Positions 24,667-37,711 of a stretch of 64,000 nt of DNA are shown here, in pieces. The notes under the pieces were generated by a model. It worked only from the letters and a program-made list of their open reading frames with translations. It searched no databases and was not told the DNA's origin. The translations under genes were made by a program, and so were the position numbers. The stretch is from Certhia americana (lineage: Eukaryota; Chordata; Aves; Passeriformes; Certhiidae), in the NCBI GenBank assembly GCA_018697195.1, contig CM031878.1:72207528-72271527 (forward strand), in the 5' to 3' direction. Numbering within the stretch: position 1 is the stretch's first letter; each line of letters begins with the position of its first letter.

Positions 24667-27600
24667 AAACCAATAACTCAAATTATAAATTACATATATA
24701 CATAGACAACTTCAAATATTTCAACAGACGCTGAAATAACTTGTAAAAACATTTAACCTTTCACAGTGAGACCTTCAGTGCATTAGCATTTTATTTTTAC
24801 TGAGTTTTTCTGCCCACTTAACACAAAATAAGCTGCAAGGCCTAATGAGGTTTTCTTGATTAGCTGCATCACAAGTGGTGAAGTGGTGACTTTTTTTTTT
24901 GCAGGATCCATCTGAAGCCTCACATGATGTTCAAATCCATTGATCTGAGGCAGCACATTAGATTGGATGTTCTATTGCAGTCATGCACTGGTCACCCTGC
25001 CAGAATAAAAATGAAATAAGAATTACCCAGGGGTGGTAATGTTGTCACTATTGCTGCCTGTAATTTTTTTCAAATTCGTGGGGAGATTTTGCTCAATAGC
25101 AATCCACACCTTTGTAATCCACATCTTTGCACTTCTGTCTATCCAAACTGTAGGATTTAGCCAGCTGATAAGGGTGTCCTGAGGAGCATATTGATTTTAT
25201 AAAGTAAGTATGTTGCTTCCAAGACAAAAAAGGGCAGAATCATTTAAACACTTTTCCAATTAAAAGTAATACCGGTACCAGACTCACATTAAGTTCAGTC
25301 ACACCATAGAAATATCCAACATAGCCTACCCACCTTGAAAAATAATTCATATAAAGATAACTCTGCTGTCTTGAAACGCAAGAAGCAGCGTGAGTTGTGT
25401 TGTCAACATGTTGATTTAATTTTGTTGTGAATGTTTCATCCCCTTAAAACAAACAGAGGTTTGCATTTGCACGCCTTTACCACCTGTCCTCCTGCCTCCC
25501 ATGGTTACACCCACCTCAGTGGCATCACAGTTACAGGTACAAGATTTGTCAAAACTAAATATTTTGCATGCTTATGCATTTAGCATTTATGCATCAAAAG
25601 AGGACCACACTATGAGACTAGAGAAGCTTGAGCATTAACTACAGGCAAATTTAATATCAGGGAAACCATTTGCAGAATGTTGCATGATAACAGCTCTCTC
25701 TTCCTATTTGTTACTTTAATGACCAAATGCAGTTATATGTATTTAATCTCTGGCTGTGTCAACACATCTCTAACCTGTATTTAAACTCAGGTGGGTGCTT
25801 GGAGTCATCGGCTGTCTGTGGGATGGTTTATGGTGATGAACATACTATGAGTTACATTTAAAGCAGTAAGTCAAAAATAATGAACAGCGCTTTTTAAATA
25901 CTTCCCTTTAGGAAGTACTGAGATGGTTTTATGCTTCAGTGGAGCAAAAAAATAAAATCACAGAGTTTAATTTTTAAGATAACCAAACAGATTAAAAGAT
26001 GGATGAAGAGGGCTAGATGTATGATGACTGTATGGCTACCTTTAAGTAGTAAAACTGTTTTGGAAACAAATTATGAAACAAATAGTCTGATAAGAATACT
26101 CCTAACTGAGCAGCTGTGGAGAGCTTAACCTTTATATTTTTTGCCTGTCACTGGTGGTGTAGCTGCTGCAACAGCTCCCAGCATTGTTCCAGGCAGTGGA
26201 ACAAGACACAAACAAGGCTAATCTGTGGGCTCGTGGGAACTGAGAGAGTAAGATACAACATATTCCCCTCTGGAACCCATGAAAGCCACACTAATTTAAG
26301 ATCAAAGGCAGAAGAACATTCATGTCTCACAGTTCCTTGTATCTTTTCGTGCTAAAGAGTCAACCTGAAACACAGCTGATACACCTTTAGTTTTTTTTAG
26401 TGCTTCTATTTCTATTTAGCTGTGGATTAAATTGCAGTTTCTTGGGGTGGTCTGGCCACACATCAGCTGTGAATGTTTATTTATTCACATAGCTATGAAT
26501 TTTTTTGCATGCACGCACAGATACTCTTGGAACAACAGGCACATAATTTAGTGCAGATAAAATTATCAGCATTTAGGAAGGAAAAAAAACCCACATATGT
26601 CGTATTGCTTCATATTGATTTGATATTCTGTTTAGAAAAGTCTTGGCTCCTGAAGGAGTTTGTGTAGATAAAAATATATATTGCAGAGCTCTACATTAAG
26701 TGGTATATAAAAAATACTGGCAAGTCCCATCTCATTTATTTTAATTCAGTGCTTTCTCCTCAGAAAGGTTAGTCCCATATTTCTCCAGGATCATTACATT
26801 TCATCTGCTGTGTAGAAATAGGTCTGACTTTTTCTGATATGCAGCCTGAGAAGCCATAAGCAAATAAAACACAGTGTTCCATATGCAGAGCCCTCCTTTC
26901 TGTTGCAGTGGCAAATTTAAGACACACAGGACGTGACTTAAGTGTAGCAAAGAACTTGTCAACAGCTTAAAGGCATTTTCAGTGCCCAGTAAAAATTTAT
27001 TTGTCTTATTTTCACTTAAAATACTCTTGTTGATTTTCAGAAAAGCCAGCATATTGGTTAGTAAGGGTAAATGCATGTAAAAATGGTGCAGGAAGTAATG
27101 ATAAAAGGAGGTTATTCCTACAATATTAATTAAAAAAAATATTGAGGGAGCATTGATATGCATAATAAATAACATATCACCTGTGTGCATCAATGAGGAT
27201 GTAGCTGAGACAAGGTTTGCAGAGAAAATGGGTATTCCTTCTGGGTCCAGCTGTTAGGCTTGCTGCCATCAACAGGAAGATCATATCCTTAATTTTCCCT
27301 GCTTTCAAGGAATTCTGAAACATTCCTGGTTGCCAGTGGGGTAGTGCAGGCCTGCAGAAGGAAACATCAACCTCAGACTAAATAAAAATAAAATAAATTA
27401 AAGTTTTAATACTTCATATGGGGTGGGGTTTTTTTGAAAACTAATAGGGAATTAACATCATCCAATATGTCATTGGCACCAAAATAAAAGTTCTCAAGCT
27501 GTGGATGTGAACTCTTTGTTATAGATGCCTCAGATACAGCAGCCACAACATCCCCTACATTTTTTTTTCCATTATATCAACTGGATTATATCATTGCAAA

Positions 27601-28032
27601 TCCTGGTCTTTGATTTCCTCTACTCAAAGAAATTCACTTTTCCTTCTTACTTTTCCTTTGTAGCAATGTTTTTCTTTTTGAAATTTGCTTCTACTTCCAC
27701 CTAATTGCAGTTAAATTTAATGAAATGCATTTATACCTTTCTACACAGCATAAAAATCCCTATACCCTTCTTCCTGTCATGGGGGAACAGAGTCTTATGG
27801 TAAGGGCTGGTCTCAGTGCACAGATAACTTAGAATTTAAAAGGAAAATAAAATTAAGAAGTACCCTGGGGAGAGTGCACATGTTAACTCAAGAGCAACTT
27901 GACAGATCAGGAAAACCAGTAGGCAAAAAATTGCCTGTGTTTTAAATATGTATATGAATATGTGTAAGTATATATTCCTTTGTGTGTGTGTGTATCTATA
28001 GATAATATAGAAATAGATAATATAGATATAAA

Positions 28033-28070
28033 TGAGAGAGCGAGAGAGAGAGAGAGAGAGAGAGAGGAGA
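28033..28070. repeat. GA microsatellite in a purine-rich stretch
   Basis: About 17 GA units with one C interruption. They are followed to about 28140 by degenerate GATA/GAGG-type purine-rich sequence. The stretch is expected to vary in length between individuals. Confidence 0.9.
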
Positions 28071-28817
28071 TGACAGAGACAGACATAGAGGTAAAAGCAG
28101 AGATAGAAGTAGAGGCAGAAATAGATGATACAGACTGGAAATAAACACGAATATTTCTATAACACAATAACATTCTTTTGACCACAAAGGACTTCCAGAA
28201 CACAAAGGAGAACCCTCCAAGTGTACTGAAAGATTTCCCTCATTCAAACCTGTGTTTTTCTTCCAAAACTTTGTACAAGAATTTCTGCCTGGGTTTTCCA
28301 TCCACCCTGGATGAGTCATTTGTGTAGCACCGGGGGTGAATTGTGTTCCTTGGTACCATGCAAACCTGTGATGTTTCACCCTGCTCTGCTGAGCTGCAGC
28401 CACTTAAAGAATCTCCACAGGGTGCTCCTCCTCACCAGAGCTTGTGGCAGTGTACAGTAATCTGAAATAAAGCCTCTTTCAGGATCCTGCAGGTGTTAAG
28501 ACTCCAGTTGGCTCCCAGGCAACCAAAACACAGCCAGGCTGCTGCTTGCAGATAATTTCACTGCCACCCCAGACAGTGCAGCTTTCCGTGAGACATCTCA
28601 GGAAAATGGAAGGGATTGTGTGGGGCTTTTATTTTTCGTTTCTAAAAGAATATTGTCCATTTCAAATGTCTGTTGCTTGGACAAGCGAAATGAATCTGCT
28701 TTTTCTTTAAGGTTCTCTTTTGGCAGTTGAATGGAATGCAGGAAAGATAACTTTAAAAGCATAAATGCTGGCCTCTGATTTAGCCTCTAGTATTTTATGG
28801 TCTTGTGCACCACCAGG

Positions 28818-29100
28818 ACACAGAATCATGGAATCATGGAATGGTTTAGATTGGATGGGACCTTAAATTCCACCCAGTGCCACCCCTGCCCTGGCAGGGA
28901 CCCCTCCCAGTGTGCCAGGTGCTCCCATTCCCAATGTCCAGCCTGGCCTGGGACACTGCCAGGGATGCAGGGGCAGCCCCAGCTGCTCTGGGCACCCTGT
29001 GCCAGGGCCTGCCCAGCCTGAAGGCAGGGAACAATTCCTGCCCAATCTGCCATCCAGCCCTGCCCTGTGGCACTGGGAAGCCATTCCTTGTGTCCTGGCA
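28818..29100 (-). mobile_element. CR1 LINE 3' end fragment (in inverted-duplication right arm)
   Basis: It starts with the inverted CR1 tail CAGAATCATGGAATCATGGA and continues through GGCCTGGGACACTGCCAGGG and GGGCACCCTGTGCCAGGGCC to CATTCCTTGTGTCCTG. It keeps a complete 3' terminus, whereas its mirror copy at 19431-19689 has an altered end. Confidence 0.9.
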
Positions 29101-29330
29101 CTACTGATTCTTGTAAAAGGTCCCTTTCCTACCCTCTGGGTATCTCTTTCAAAGCAAAGCTCAAGATGTGCAGCCATCATATGATCATCATCTCAGCCTC
29201 TAAATTAAATTACTGAATGCAAAAGGTAATATCAGCATCCCTACAGCCTGATTGCATTTGTAATTCTGGAAATACTGGTAAAATCTTGTCATGTTTATGT
29301 TTGTTGTAAATTTAGGAATTATTTACTTGT
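28890..29330 (-). repeat. Inverted duplication, right arm (441 bp)
   Basis: Reverse complement of 19197-19638. The arm extends beyond the CR1 body through about 230 bp of sequence that does not look like CR1, ending at the TTTACTTGT just before 29331. The shared non-CR1 part shows this is a duplicated locus, or a shared uncharacterised element, and not just two independent CR1 insertions. Confidence 0.92.
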
Positions 29331-29520
29331 GCCACAGCGCCACAAGGAAACCCACTGCTGTGAGTAAGCTACCCTCTTTCTTCTAAGAAAATCAGTGCTT
29401 TTTGTAGCAGATTTTTTTTTTTTCCCTCAGTCTGCCCTGCTGCTTTTATTCATAATATAGACCATATTCCATGGAGAGGCCCAAGGTACTTCTAAATCAG
29501 GGTGTCCCTAAAGTTTTTAT

Positions 29521-29715
29521 AGAGTCAGGGAGTCACTTAGGTCAGAAAAGAGCTCTGAGATTGCTGATTCCAATTGTCCCCCCACCACTGGCCCATGTCC
29601 CCAAAAGACACATCCAAATGTCTTTCAAATCCCTCCAGGGGTGGGGGCTCCACCAGGGCAGCCCTTTCAGTGAGGAAATTTGTCCTTATATCCGATATAA
29701 ACCCCCCTGCCATAA
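29521..29715 (-). mobile_element. Degenerate CR1 LINE 3' fragment
   Basis: It resembles an older CR1 subfamily in antisense. Seen in order are AGAGCTCTGAGATTGCTGAT, AAATCCCTCCAGGGGTGGGG, GCAGCCCTTTCAGTGAGGAA and a TTTGTCCTTATATCC block, matching the CR1 string in which failure of the 'ctttcagtgaagaaat' type is typical. It is more diverged than the other CR1 copies. Confidence 0.6.
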
Positions 29716-29904
29716 AATCAAAAGTATCTACAGGAAAAGCTTCCATTGCCTTGTGAGTGATTTTTTTAGCAGTTTAAAGAGGCTGGAATACCTCACTCAG
29801 AAGACCTGGGGGAAGATCTGTACCGTGGGGTGAGACCTGTGATATAAGAAGCTCAAGTTCACTGAGCTTGTAACTCCTTGTGAACTCTGGCCTAAAACCA
29901 AGTT

Positions 29905-29985
29905 TGCTTTGTTTAGTTTTGTTTTGGTTTTTTCGGTGTTTTGTTTGTTTGGTTTTGGGGTTTTTTTTTGGTTTTGTTTTTTGTT
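29905..29985. repeat. GT-rich low-complexity tract
   Basis: T with interspersed G, mostly GTTTT-like units. Simple sequence; no gene or element is seen in it. Confidence 0.8.
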
Positions 29986-31061
29986 GGAGCATGTGGGAAT
30001 AAGCACACTGGTAGTTTTTCATGAGGTTAATCAGCCATTTTTGTGTGTGTTTTCATGGCTAAAATGAAGGGACTTTAATCCCAGCTGAAATGCAATGCAG
30101 GGCTGGCTCTGAGCAGAATATTCTCACTCAGTTCCACACAGCCTTTAAGTCTGGTTAGTTTAATGTGACATTTGGGGAAAACACAGCAGTTATATTCCCC
30201 GTGGGTGTACCCCAGGTAGGTGGTTAAAGGCAAGGCTGGTGGCAAGGCATTTCTGAAAAGACTTGCTGGGAATCAAGTCAGTGAGGAAAAAAATATTAAA
30301 CATGATGCTGCTCAAAATATATAAATTTTCTATTAATCTCCATGCTTTTTCTAAAATGCAGGGTTTTTATGAGAAAAGCAAACATTTTCGCTATCGGATA
30401 CCACAGCAAATTTGAAAAATATGTTCTTTCACTGAGTCATCTGACATAAGCACAATATTCTGCTGCAAGACACAAATTACTGCTGATTTGTGTTATAGTA
30501 ATAGGGGTATATTTTCTGCTGCCTACAGAGCAAATCCTTAGGGAACAGTCCACTCCATGGATCTGCAGTACATGAGTGAGAAACGTCTACTTACATGCAG
30601 TAGAGAAAATATAGCTCTTTATTTGAATTCTTGATGGAAAATACATCTGCAAAAAGAAGCCAAATATATTTTATTTCTGTCAACCTGGCAATGTAGTTTC
30701 TTGCTTTCTGGTAGAAGTTAATTTACACTGGCACATGGTTTTATATAGAATTTTTTGCTGCAACATGCGATTGGTAGATAGTCAAGTTTATTTTTCTGAT
30801 TTGTACACCTAAAACTACTTTTTAACCCCGTAGTAAGACAGTGGATGTGTCACAGCTCCTCCCACGTGCTCAAAGCTGACTGAAAATTCTAGGCTTCAAG
30901 TATGGTTGACTGAAAAAAATTAGTTTCCAAAACAGTGCAGGTATTCTGAAGGTAAACACTGGGTTTTGGTAAACCAGACTTATATTCACCTGACAGAGCA
31001 AGGGTTACAGGATCTGTTTAGAAGATTTATCTTTGTGAAAGGAACACTGGGAACACAAGGG

Positions 31062-31129
31062 AAAAACAAAACAAAACAAAACAAACAAACAAACACAAAA
31101 CAAAACAACAACAAAACAAACAAACAAAA
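31062..31129. repeat. AAAAC/AAAC microsatellite
   Basis: About 68 bases of AAAAC and AAAC units. Related AAAC-type tracts are at 2109-2146 and 34357-34416. Confidence 0.9.
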
Positions 31130-31977
31130 AGTCATGAAATATCTGATGGATCTACAAGGAGAACACATTGCCCAGAGCTGAAAATTTGTTCTTTTCAGAT
31201 TTCTTAATGCTGTGTTTTCACAGACTGCTCCGTGTGCTGGCATTCAAAACTTTCAAGATTTCTAGTCTGTTAATAATTTATCACCTCCCATCTCAATGCC
31301 GTTTCATGGCAGAGCAGAGTTCCCTCTCTGTGCTCCTTGCACTTCCTTGCACTTGTTAGCCGGACCAGCTGTCAGCAGGGGTTGCGTGGGTATATGCAAA
31401 TACAGGATTTGCAAATATTTTGCTTCAGATATTACTTTCCTTGGGATCCTGCCTTGTCGACTGGAAGAAACAATTATGGTTTTGAGAGGATGTTTTACAC
31501 TTTTCCCAGCCATAGCTGTACATTTCTCTTTTATTTTGTCTTTGTTTCAAGAAAACCCTTTTGTTTTCTTCTTTATCAAAAATATCTGTTGCAATTAGTT
31601 GTGGGCTAAGTACTCCTAGTGAGTTTTGGAATATGTGTTTAAAAAGAAAGATTTTTACTAACCTGCTCAGTGAGAAAATGGCCTATAATTTGTTTCTATC
31701 TAAATCTTATATTAAGTCAATTGCACAAGGCAGCAAGCTTGATGTTAGGAGCCTATATATAATTATTTATACTGGAAATAGTGGTATGATTTAGCACTTT
31801 CCACCTATCTTCAGCAGGCCTCTCAAATATCAACTCAAAGATTAGGCCTTTAACAATTATTGAGTCCATTCTATGTATTCCAGGAGGGCTTATGGAGGTT
31901 TTATGTGCAGGAATCTACTTGAGGTTGTGTTTCAATTGTGGAAAACAAAACTGGGCTGTTTGGGTTTTTTTTTTGTT

Positions 31978-31995
31978 GGGGGGGGGGGGGGGGGG
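31978..31995 (+). repeat. Poly-G run (18 G)
   Basis: An uninterrupted run of 18 G follows TTTTTTTTTGTT. Long G homopolymers are rare in vertebrate introns, are error-prone in sequencing, and can form G-quadruplex in the nascent RNA because the sense strand is G-rich. Exact length is uncertain. Confidence 0.85.
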
Positions 31996-33441
31996 TTTCA
32001 GCCTCAGTCACCCAGATCTCAACTTTCTTAGCTTTATAAGACAATTTTTAAGGCTCTGCTCTATGTTGAATGAAAGGCTGAGATAGATGTATTTATGTGT
32101 CTGCATTCTTTTCAGGCATCCACATGGGTTAGGCTGCAAACAGAGTGAATTAATTTTTAAAAATGGAAGAAAAAATATTTTTTAAAGATTACTGTTGACT
32201 ACTGATATGAGTTCTAGGGGTCATTCACAGAAATTGTGTCATTTCCCTAAGGGAGATGCCTCTACTGAAGCATAGGGAGAAATCCTTAATTCTAAAATAG
32301 ACATAACTTCAACCACCACACTCCCTGCCCACCTCCAGTCTTCTGTGTCAATCTCTTTTTGTAGCTTAGAAGAGCACAGATAAGTCTAGGAAACGGTTTG
32401 TCTGCATTGATTTACCCTGCTGCTTATGCAGTAAAATATCAGAGCCCCTTTGATTAATTATTTAACAGTACAAAGGATGGAATAGATGTCATTTCATATT
32501 AAAAAACATAAAAATCTTGTAACAATTGATGTGCTTTTCTTACTTGTATGAAAAGTCATGGACAACATTCTAGGTGAAAATCCAGCACTTTTAAATTTGT
32601 TACTGAATTTAAAATATTTTGACAGTCACATTTTTACTTTTGCCATTCATATTTCAACTTTCAGACCTGTTCTTCAGAAAAAGAAAGAACTTCACGTATA
32701 ATTCTGAAATCTATTCTATAGAAAATTATTCCACTATTAAAAGGGTCAACCTTTTAATTATATGAAAAGTGACATTCACATTGCAGAGACAAATCAATTT
32801 TGCTAACACTCCTGAATACTAAAAAACTGATTGCAGAGCAGCTTTAGTTAGTATTTAATTTAATATAGTGCATTTTGAATTGGCTGCTACTGCATCTGTG
32901 GGTTCTAGTTTAAAATTTGGGTTTGAACTGTTTGAAAGATGATTTAATCCAAGCTTCATGTTAAAAATTTTTATGATATGTCCCAGTCAAACATTTTTTG
33001 TGGAACTTCCACAGAAGTTCCACAGAATGGAACACATATATATTAAAAATGGTAAAAGTTACTCAGTTGTTACTTTTCTCTGGAATTTGGAAGTCCATTC
33101 TCATGGTCCTTCTTTTCAATACCTGGAACCAAAAGTGAACCTGAGCCAAACAGGCCAAGATGTAGATCAGCTCCTTTAAAAGCAAAATACTTCATCTTTA
33201 ATGTCTCAGAATATTTACGGAGTTTTGTTATGTCTGGGAGTTTCTGTTTGTTTTGGAGGAGATGGTGAGTTTGGTTGTTTTTAGTTTCATTGATTTATTT
33301 GTTGCATTTTCGTTTTGTTTTGTTTTTTGGGTTTTTTTTTTCACTTCTGAAAGCAAGTAGAGATTTGTTTATTTCTTTTTTAACTTGGGGAACGAGAAAA
33401 TATTTTCCCACCTAGCTCCAGGTCTAAACAAACAAAACCAA

Positions 33442-33848
33442 CAACCGGCTAAATAATGAACTTCCACATTACCACCATTACTTTTCATTTTAAACTCAAA
33501 ATGAGCTGCTCATGCGTAGATGAGCCAGTTTATGATCCCAACACTCTTTTTAACAAAGATATTTATCAGTCCTGCCATAAAAGATGTTATTTCATCCTCT
33601 CTACTGAAAGCCAAGCAGATGTTATGATATTTCATTTGTAGGGAAGAGGTTTTGTCTTCCCAGGCGTTGCATCACCAGCTTTTGATTTCTGTTCAAAACC
33701 CATAACCCAAGAAAAATAAAAATGCAAGCAAAGACACCTATATCTCTCCTGGCTGCCTTTGGAAGCATTGCTGTGTACTATCCCCCACTCCTCACATTTC
33801 TATCAAGTGCCATTCTAAAATTTTATGTTTAAATACATTTTTCTTCCT
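33442..33848 (+). repeat. Older local direct duplication, copy 1 (about 407 bp)
   Basis: Aligns in the same orientation with 34932-35361. Shared blocks include ATGAGCTGCTCATGCGTAGA, GATATTTATCAGT and AAGACACCTATATCTCTCCT. Substitutions are about 10% with several indels. The block does not resemble CR1 or an LTR. Confidence 0.9.
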
Positions 33849-34356
33849 GGTCAAGGCTTTCAGCAGAGGATTAATCCCTAAATTCAGCCCCGCGGACACT
33901 GCGGAACCAGGCAGGGTGATTGGGAAACCAAGAAAATAAATCTGTGCCAGATCAAAGGCAGAGCTGAGTCCCAGGGTTGGCTCTGTCCTGCCAGGAACCC
34001 AGGCTTGTTTTGACCAAGGGTCTATTTAGCAAGCTCTGCAACAGGGGCTCCAGAGCATCCTTTTGAGTAATAAAGGACAATAACTCTCGTGTCCTGCAGA
34101 ATAAAGATTAATAGACCTTTTAATTGCATTCAAGAAAGTACATTATGAGATTATTGCCTTGAAGTGGCAAGATGTTCAGTCTGAGAGGGAAAAGAAATCT
34201 GATGTCTTGTGTAAACCTGGAAAAATCTGCTCTGGCTAGGAAAGCCAAAGCTGATTTCTACACTGTCATGTGCCCTTTTTATATTTTCTTGCTAGTTATT
34301 GACAGTGTATCACTGGAAAAACAAAAGCTTGCCCTAACATTTTAGAGGGTAGCACA

Positions 34357-34416
34357 TACACAAACAAACAAACAAACAAACAAACCCAAAAAAACCCCAA
34401 AACAAACAAAAAAAAG
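34357..34416. repeat. AAAC microsatellite
   Basis: About seven AAAC units followed by A-rich sequence with C. It lies about 400 bases before the assembly gap. Confidence 0.85.
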
Positions 34417-34819
34417 TTTAAAAAAAATTTAAAATTTTAAAAACCAACAAAACAAAACAAGAATACCCAGCATGCTGTTGTTTTCAAAGTCTAGTATCAC
34501 AGTTTTGACATTTTTATTTTATAGCTACAGCAGCATAGCTGTATGGAACAGGTTATGCATAATAATCCCTGCTGACAGATGGGCAAAGTCATTCTTAGAA
34601 ACAATGGCTGAGCGATGCTGTCTTGTCTACATTTCCTATGAAAATAAGAATTATGAACTCGGAGCTTTTACACACAAGGAGGAACTTCCAGCCTTAACCC
34701 CACTTATCTTCCAGGCAGACATGACTTTGCTTACAGGCAGGTTTTCGTTAGTGTTTCAACAGTTCAGTAGTTATATTAATTATTAGTCACTTTGCAGTAT
34801 CTGGTGTGCAAGCTTATCT

Positions 34820-34919
34820 NNNNNNNNNNNNNNNNNNNNNNNNNNNNNNNNNNNNNNNNNNNNNNNNNNNNNNNNNNNNNNNNNNNNNNNNNNNNNNNNN
34901 NNNNNNNNNNNNNNNNNNN
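34820..34919. other. Assembly gap (100 N)
   Basis: Exactly 100 N, a conventional placeholder for a gap of unknown size. Sequence resumes with 11 A and then, after one further base, copy 2 of the direct duplication. The true spacing across this point, and anything between, is unknown. Confidence 0.99.
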
Positions 34920-34931
34920 AAAAAAAAAAAG

Positions 34932-35361
34932 CAACCAGGTAAATAATGAACTTCCATATTACTATCATTTTTCATTTTAAAAACAAAATGAGCTGCTCAT
35001 GCGTAGATGAGTCAGTTTATGATCCCAATTTTTTTTTTTACAAAAATATTTTACAAAGATATTTATCAGTTGTGCTATAAAAGATGCTGTTTCATCCTCT
35101 CTACTGAAAGCCAGGCAGAAGTTGTGATATTTCATTTGTAGGGAAGGGGTTTTGTCTTTCCAGGCATTGCATCACCAGCCTTTGATTTCTGTTCAAAACC
35201 CATAATTTCTGTCCCAAAAACCCAAGAAAAATGCAAGCAAAGACACCTATATCTCTCCTGGCTGCCTTTGGAAACATTGTTTTGAAACATTAACTTCCCC
35301 ACTGCTCAAATTTCTATCAAGTGCTGTTCTGAAATTTATGGTTAAATACACCCTTCTTCCT
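34932..35361 (+). repeat. Older local direct duplication, copy 2 (about 430 bp)
   Basis: Second copy of 33442-33848, beginning 12 bases after the gap. It has its own small insertions, including a repeated TTTACAAA-type stretch near 35038-35060 and extra bases near 35203-35222. Divergence of about 10% is too high for two alleles of one locus wrongly kept side by side, so a real old duplication is more likely. Confidence 0.9.
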
Positions 35362-36788
35362 CTGCTTATATTTCAAACTTTCTTCTTTCTATTGTGGCCA
35401 GTATTTTGCTGCTTTTTTTTAAAAATTTTACCCACTCCAGCACCTCAGATTCCCAGTCGTGCTCTTTAACAGGAATCTATGGAATCTCCACTGGGACAGA
35501 GCGCTTGCATTCAGCAAATCTGACTGATAAATTTCCTTATCAACTTCAGATATATTTTAGTAAGATAAAGAGAGGCAAGAGAACTCCTGTCTTACTCTTC
35601 TCTATATCTGAGGAGAGTGGATCAATTCTATCTTCTCAACAAGATTTGATCTTTATTTTAAGTTAAAAGTAAGACAAGCAGAAATACAAATAATAATTTT
35701 ATTTTTAACTGTGTAATTGTTCTCTGCTATATTTTCATCCTTAGTCACAGCCAACAAATTTGATCAAAAGTTCTCAGTGTCATTATTATAAATTCAGCAA
35801 GAACTAATTCAGATTATGTCTTTCAGAAATAAAACTACCTCTTGTTATGGTACAAGATGATGATTTTTTTTTTTCAATTTTTGCCTATTTGGCTATTGTA
35901 TAAAGAACTGAACATAAATTAAATTTGTTTTCTCATTTCCCTGCCCATTTCTGTCCATAAACAGGTGAACACTGCAGTGTTCAGCTGAGGAGTTTCCCAG
36001 AAAAACAGCATAACACACAGTCAGTGTGTTGTGTCGTGATCATATTCATATTTTTATTCTCTCTACTTTGTTTTAATGGCTAATTTTTGTTCTGTCCTTG
36101 ACTTTTCCACAAGAATTCCAAGTGATTGACCTCACACAGGACAGTGCCCCAGATTTTATCAGCTCTTGGGGTGCACTAAAGCAGCTCAAAGGCTTCTCCA
36201 AGCTCCACCAGATGTCTAAGCCTGCTTAATCACTGGTAATTTAATGGATTTTTTTTTTAAATCTCCTGGCATCCTCAAGGGCTGATGGGCTCTGAGTGTT
36301 CCACAGAAGAGGGACAGAGGTTTTATTAGTGTTTTCTTGACGGTTGGTAACCAATGCAGCCAAATGTGTCATCTCTGCAAAAATCCTCTAATCTCGATTA
36401 CAGCGAGAATATCCCATGCACAGATGTGAAATACCCAGTGGCAGGAGAAAAGGTTATGGATTTAATCATCACCGATGTTATCACCTCAAAACTCTAAATT
36501 TTATTTTACTTCAGACCTTAGAATACCTGGTACCAACATTTCCCTCGCGAGTACTCACTGATAAGTTGTGAGAGCTATCTGGATCCGTGGAATTCTTTCT
36601 GGTTTGTAGGATCAGGAAAAAAACAGCATTACCTCGTGTGTGCTGTGGGCAGGATTTACCAGGTGTAAAGGTCTATCAGGGTGCTGATACAACCACAACA
36701 CATCATCTGCCTTAAAGGTCCCAGAGGAAATGCGTAACAAACTCCCTCTGGTGCCTTTGAAAAAATTTCCTTCTCCTTTATTGTTTTC

Positions 36789-36868
36789 TTTTTTCTTTTT
36801 TTTTTTTTTTGTTTGTTTGTTTGTTTGTTTGTTTGTTTGTTTTTTGGAGGGGGGGGTTGGGGGTTTTT
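36789..36868 (+). repeat. T / GTTT microsatellite followed by G tracts
   Basis: A long T run is followed by about seven GTTT units, then G tracts at 36846-36863 (2, 8 and 5 G) and another T run. The G tracts lie on the transcribed RNA's sense strand. Confidence 0.85.
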
Positions 36869-37711
36869 TCTCCTTTTTTTTCCTCAATATTTAATTTTAG
36901 AAGTACCAACGAAATGAGATTATTCACAGTTTAGTAAAGTGTGGTTATGAAAAGCTGGTCTGCAATTAAAAAATTGATACTGCCCAGAAAATGGCCATGC
37001 AGTTCATCATATACAGCTGATAATCTGAAATTTTTTACTAAAATGCTGTAAAAATGTTATAGTAATTTAGCTGTAGTTTTCACTCTCTTTCTGGTAACAG
37101 CTATATTACAGGGATAAATAAGTATTTAAATAAGGAAGGATTCACATAACCTGTGCTTTTCAAGAGGTAAAGGCTACTGAGGAAGTTGTTTGAGGAAATA
37201 AAGTGACTTTTTAGCCTGGCTGTGGGTTTCACTCCAGAATTTTCAACATAATGGCCTGAGAGGTATTTCTGATGGCCCATGGAGATTCCAAACAACAGCC
37301 TTCACCCTCCAATTTATCACTTTTAATTTGTACTGGAGACAGCTGGTGGTACATGGAATTCTTCCTAACCTGTTTCTTTAGTGCAGTTACTGCAGCCATA
37401 AAGTCATTCAGAGGGAAAAGCAATTAAGAACAATAAGAAAATAAGACCAGTATTTATTATCTTACCCCAGAGGACTACAGGCATAAAAAATATAGTGAAA
37501 CAGTTTTAAAATCACATTGGAGATCTAAGTTGAAGTGAAAAAGAAGCCAACAAAAAAAAAAAAAAAATCCCACATATTTAAAGGTGAGAATGACTGACTC
37601 TCCAGTCTTATTTTATTTGAAATCAGCCCATCTCTACCTAGGTTTGAGAAGTGTAATTTTAAACATATGACAGCTGATATAGCTAATACATACCCCATTA
37701 AATGAAAACAC

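Noticed and set aside
28797..29184. Open frames with sequence identical to those near 19400
   Set aside because: They are the inverted copy of the same CR1 fragment and not a gene family.
34783..34980. Open frames on both strands around 34800-34980
   Set aside because: They run through 100 N and have no meaning.
33442..35361. Duplication flanking the gap as a false duplication of two haplotypes
   Set aside because: Divergence of about 10% with several indels is too high for two alleles of one locus, so a real old duplication is preferred. Long reads would settle it.
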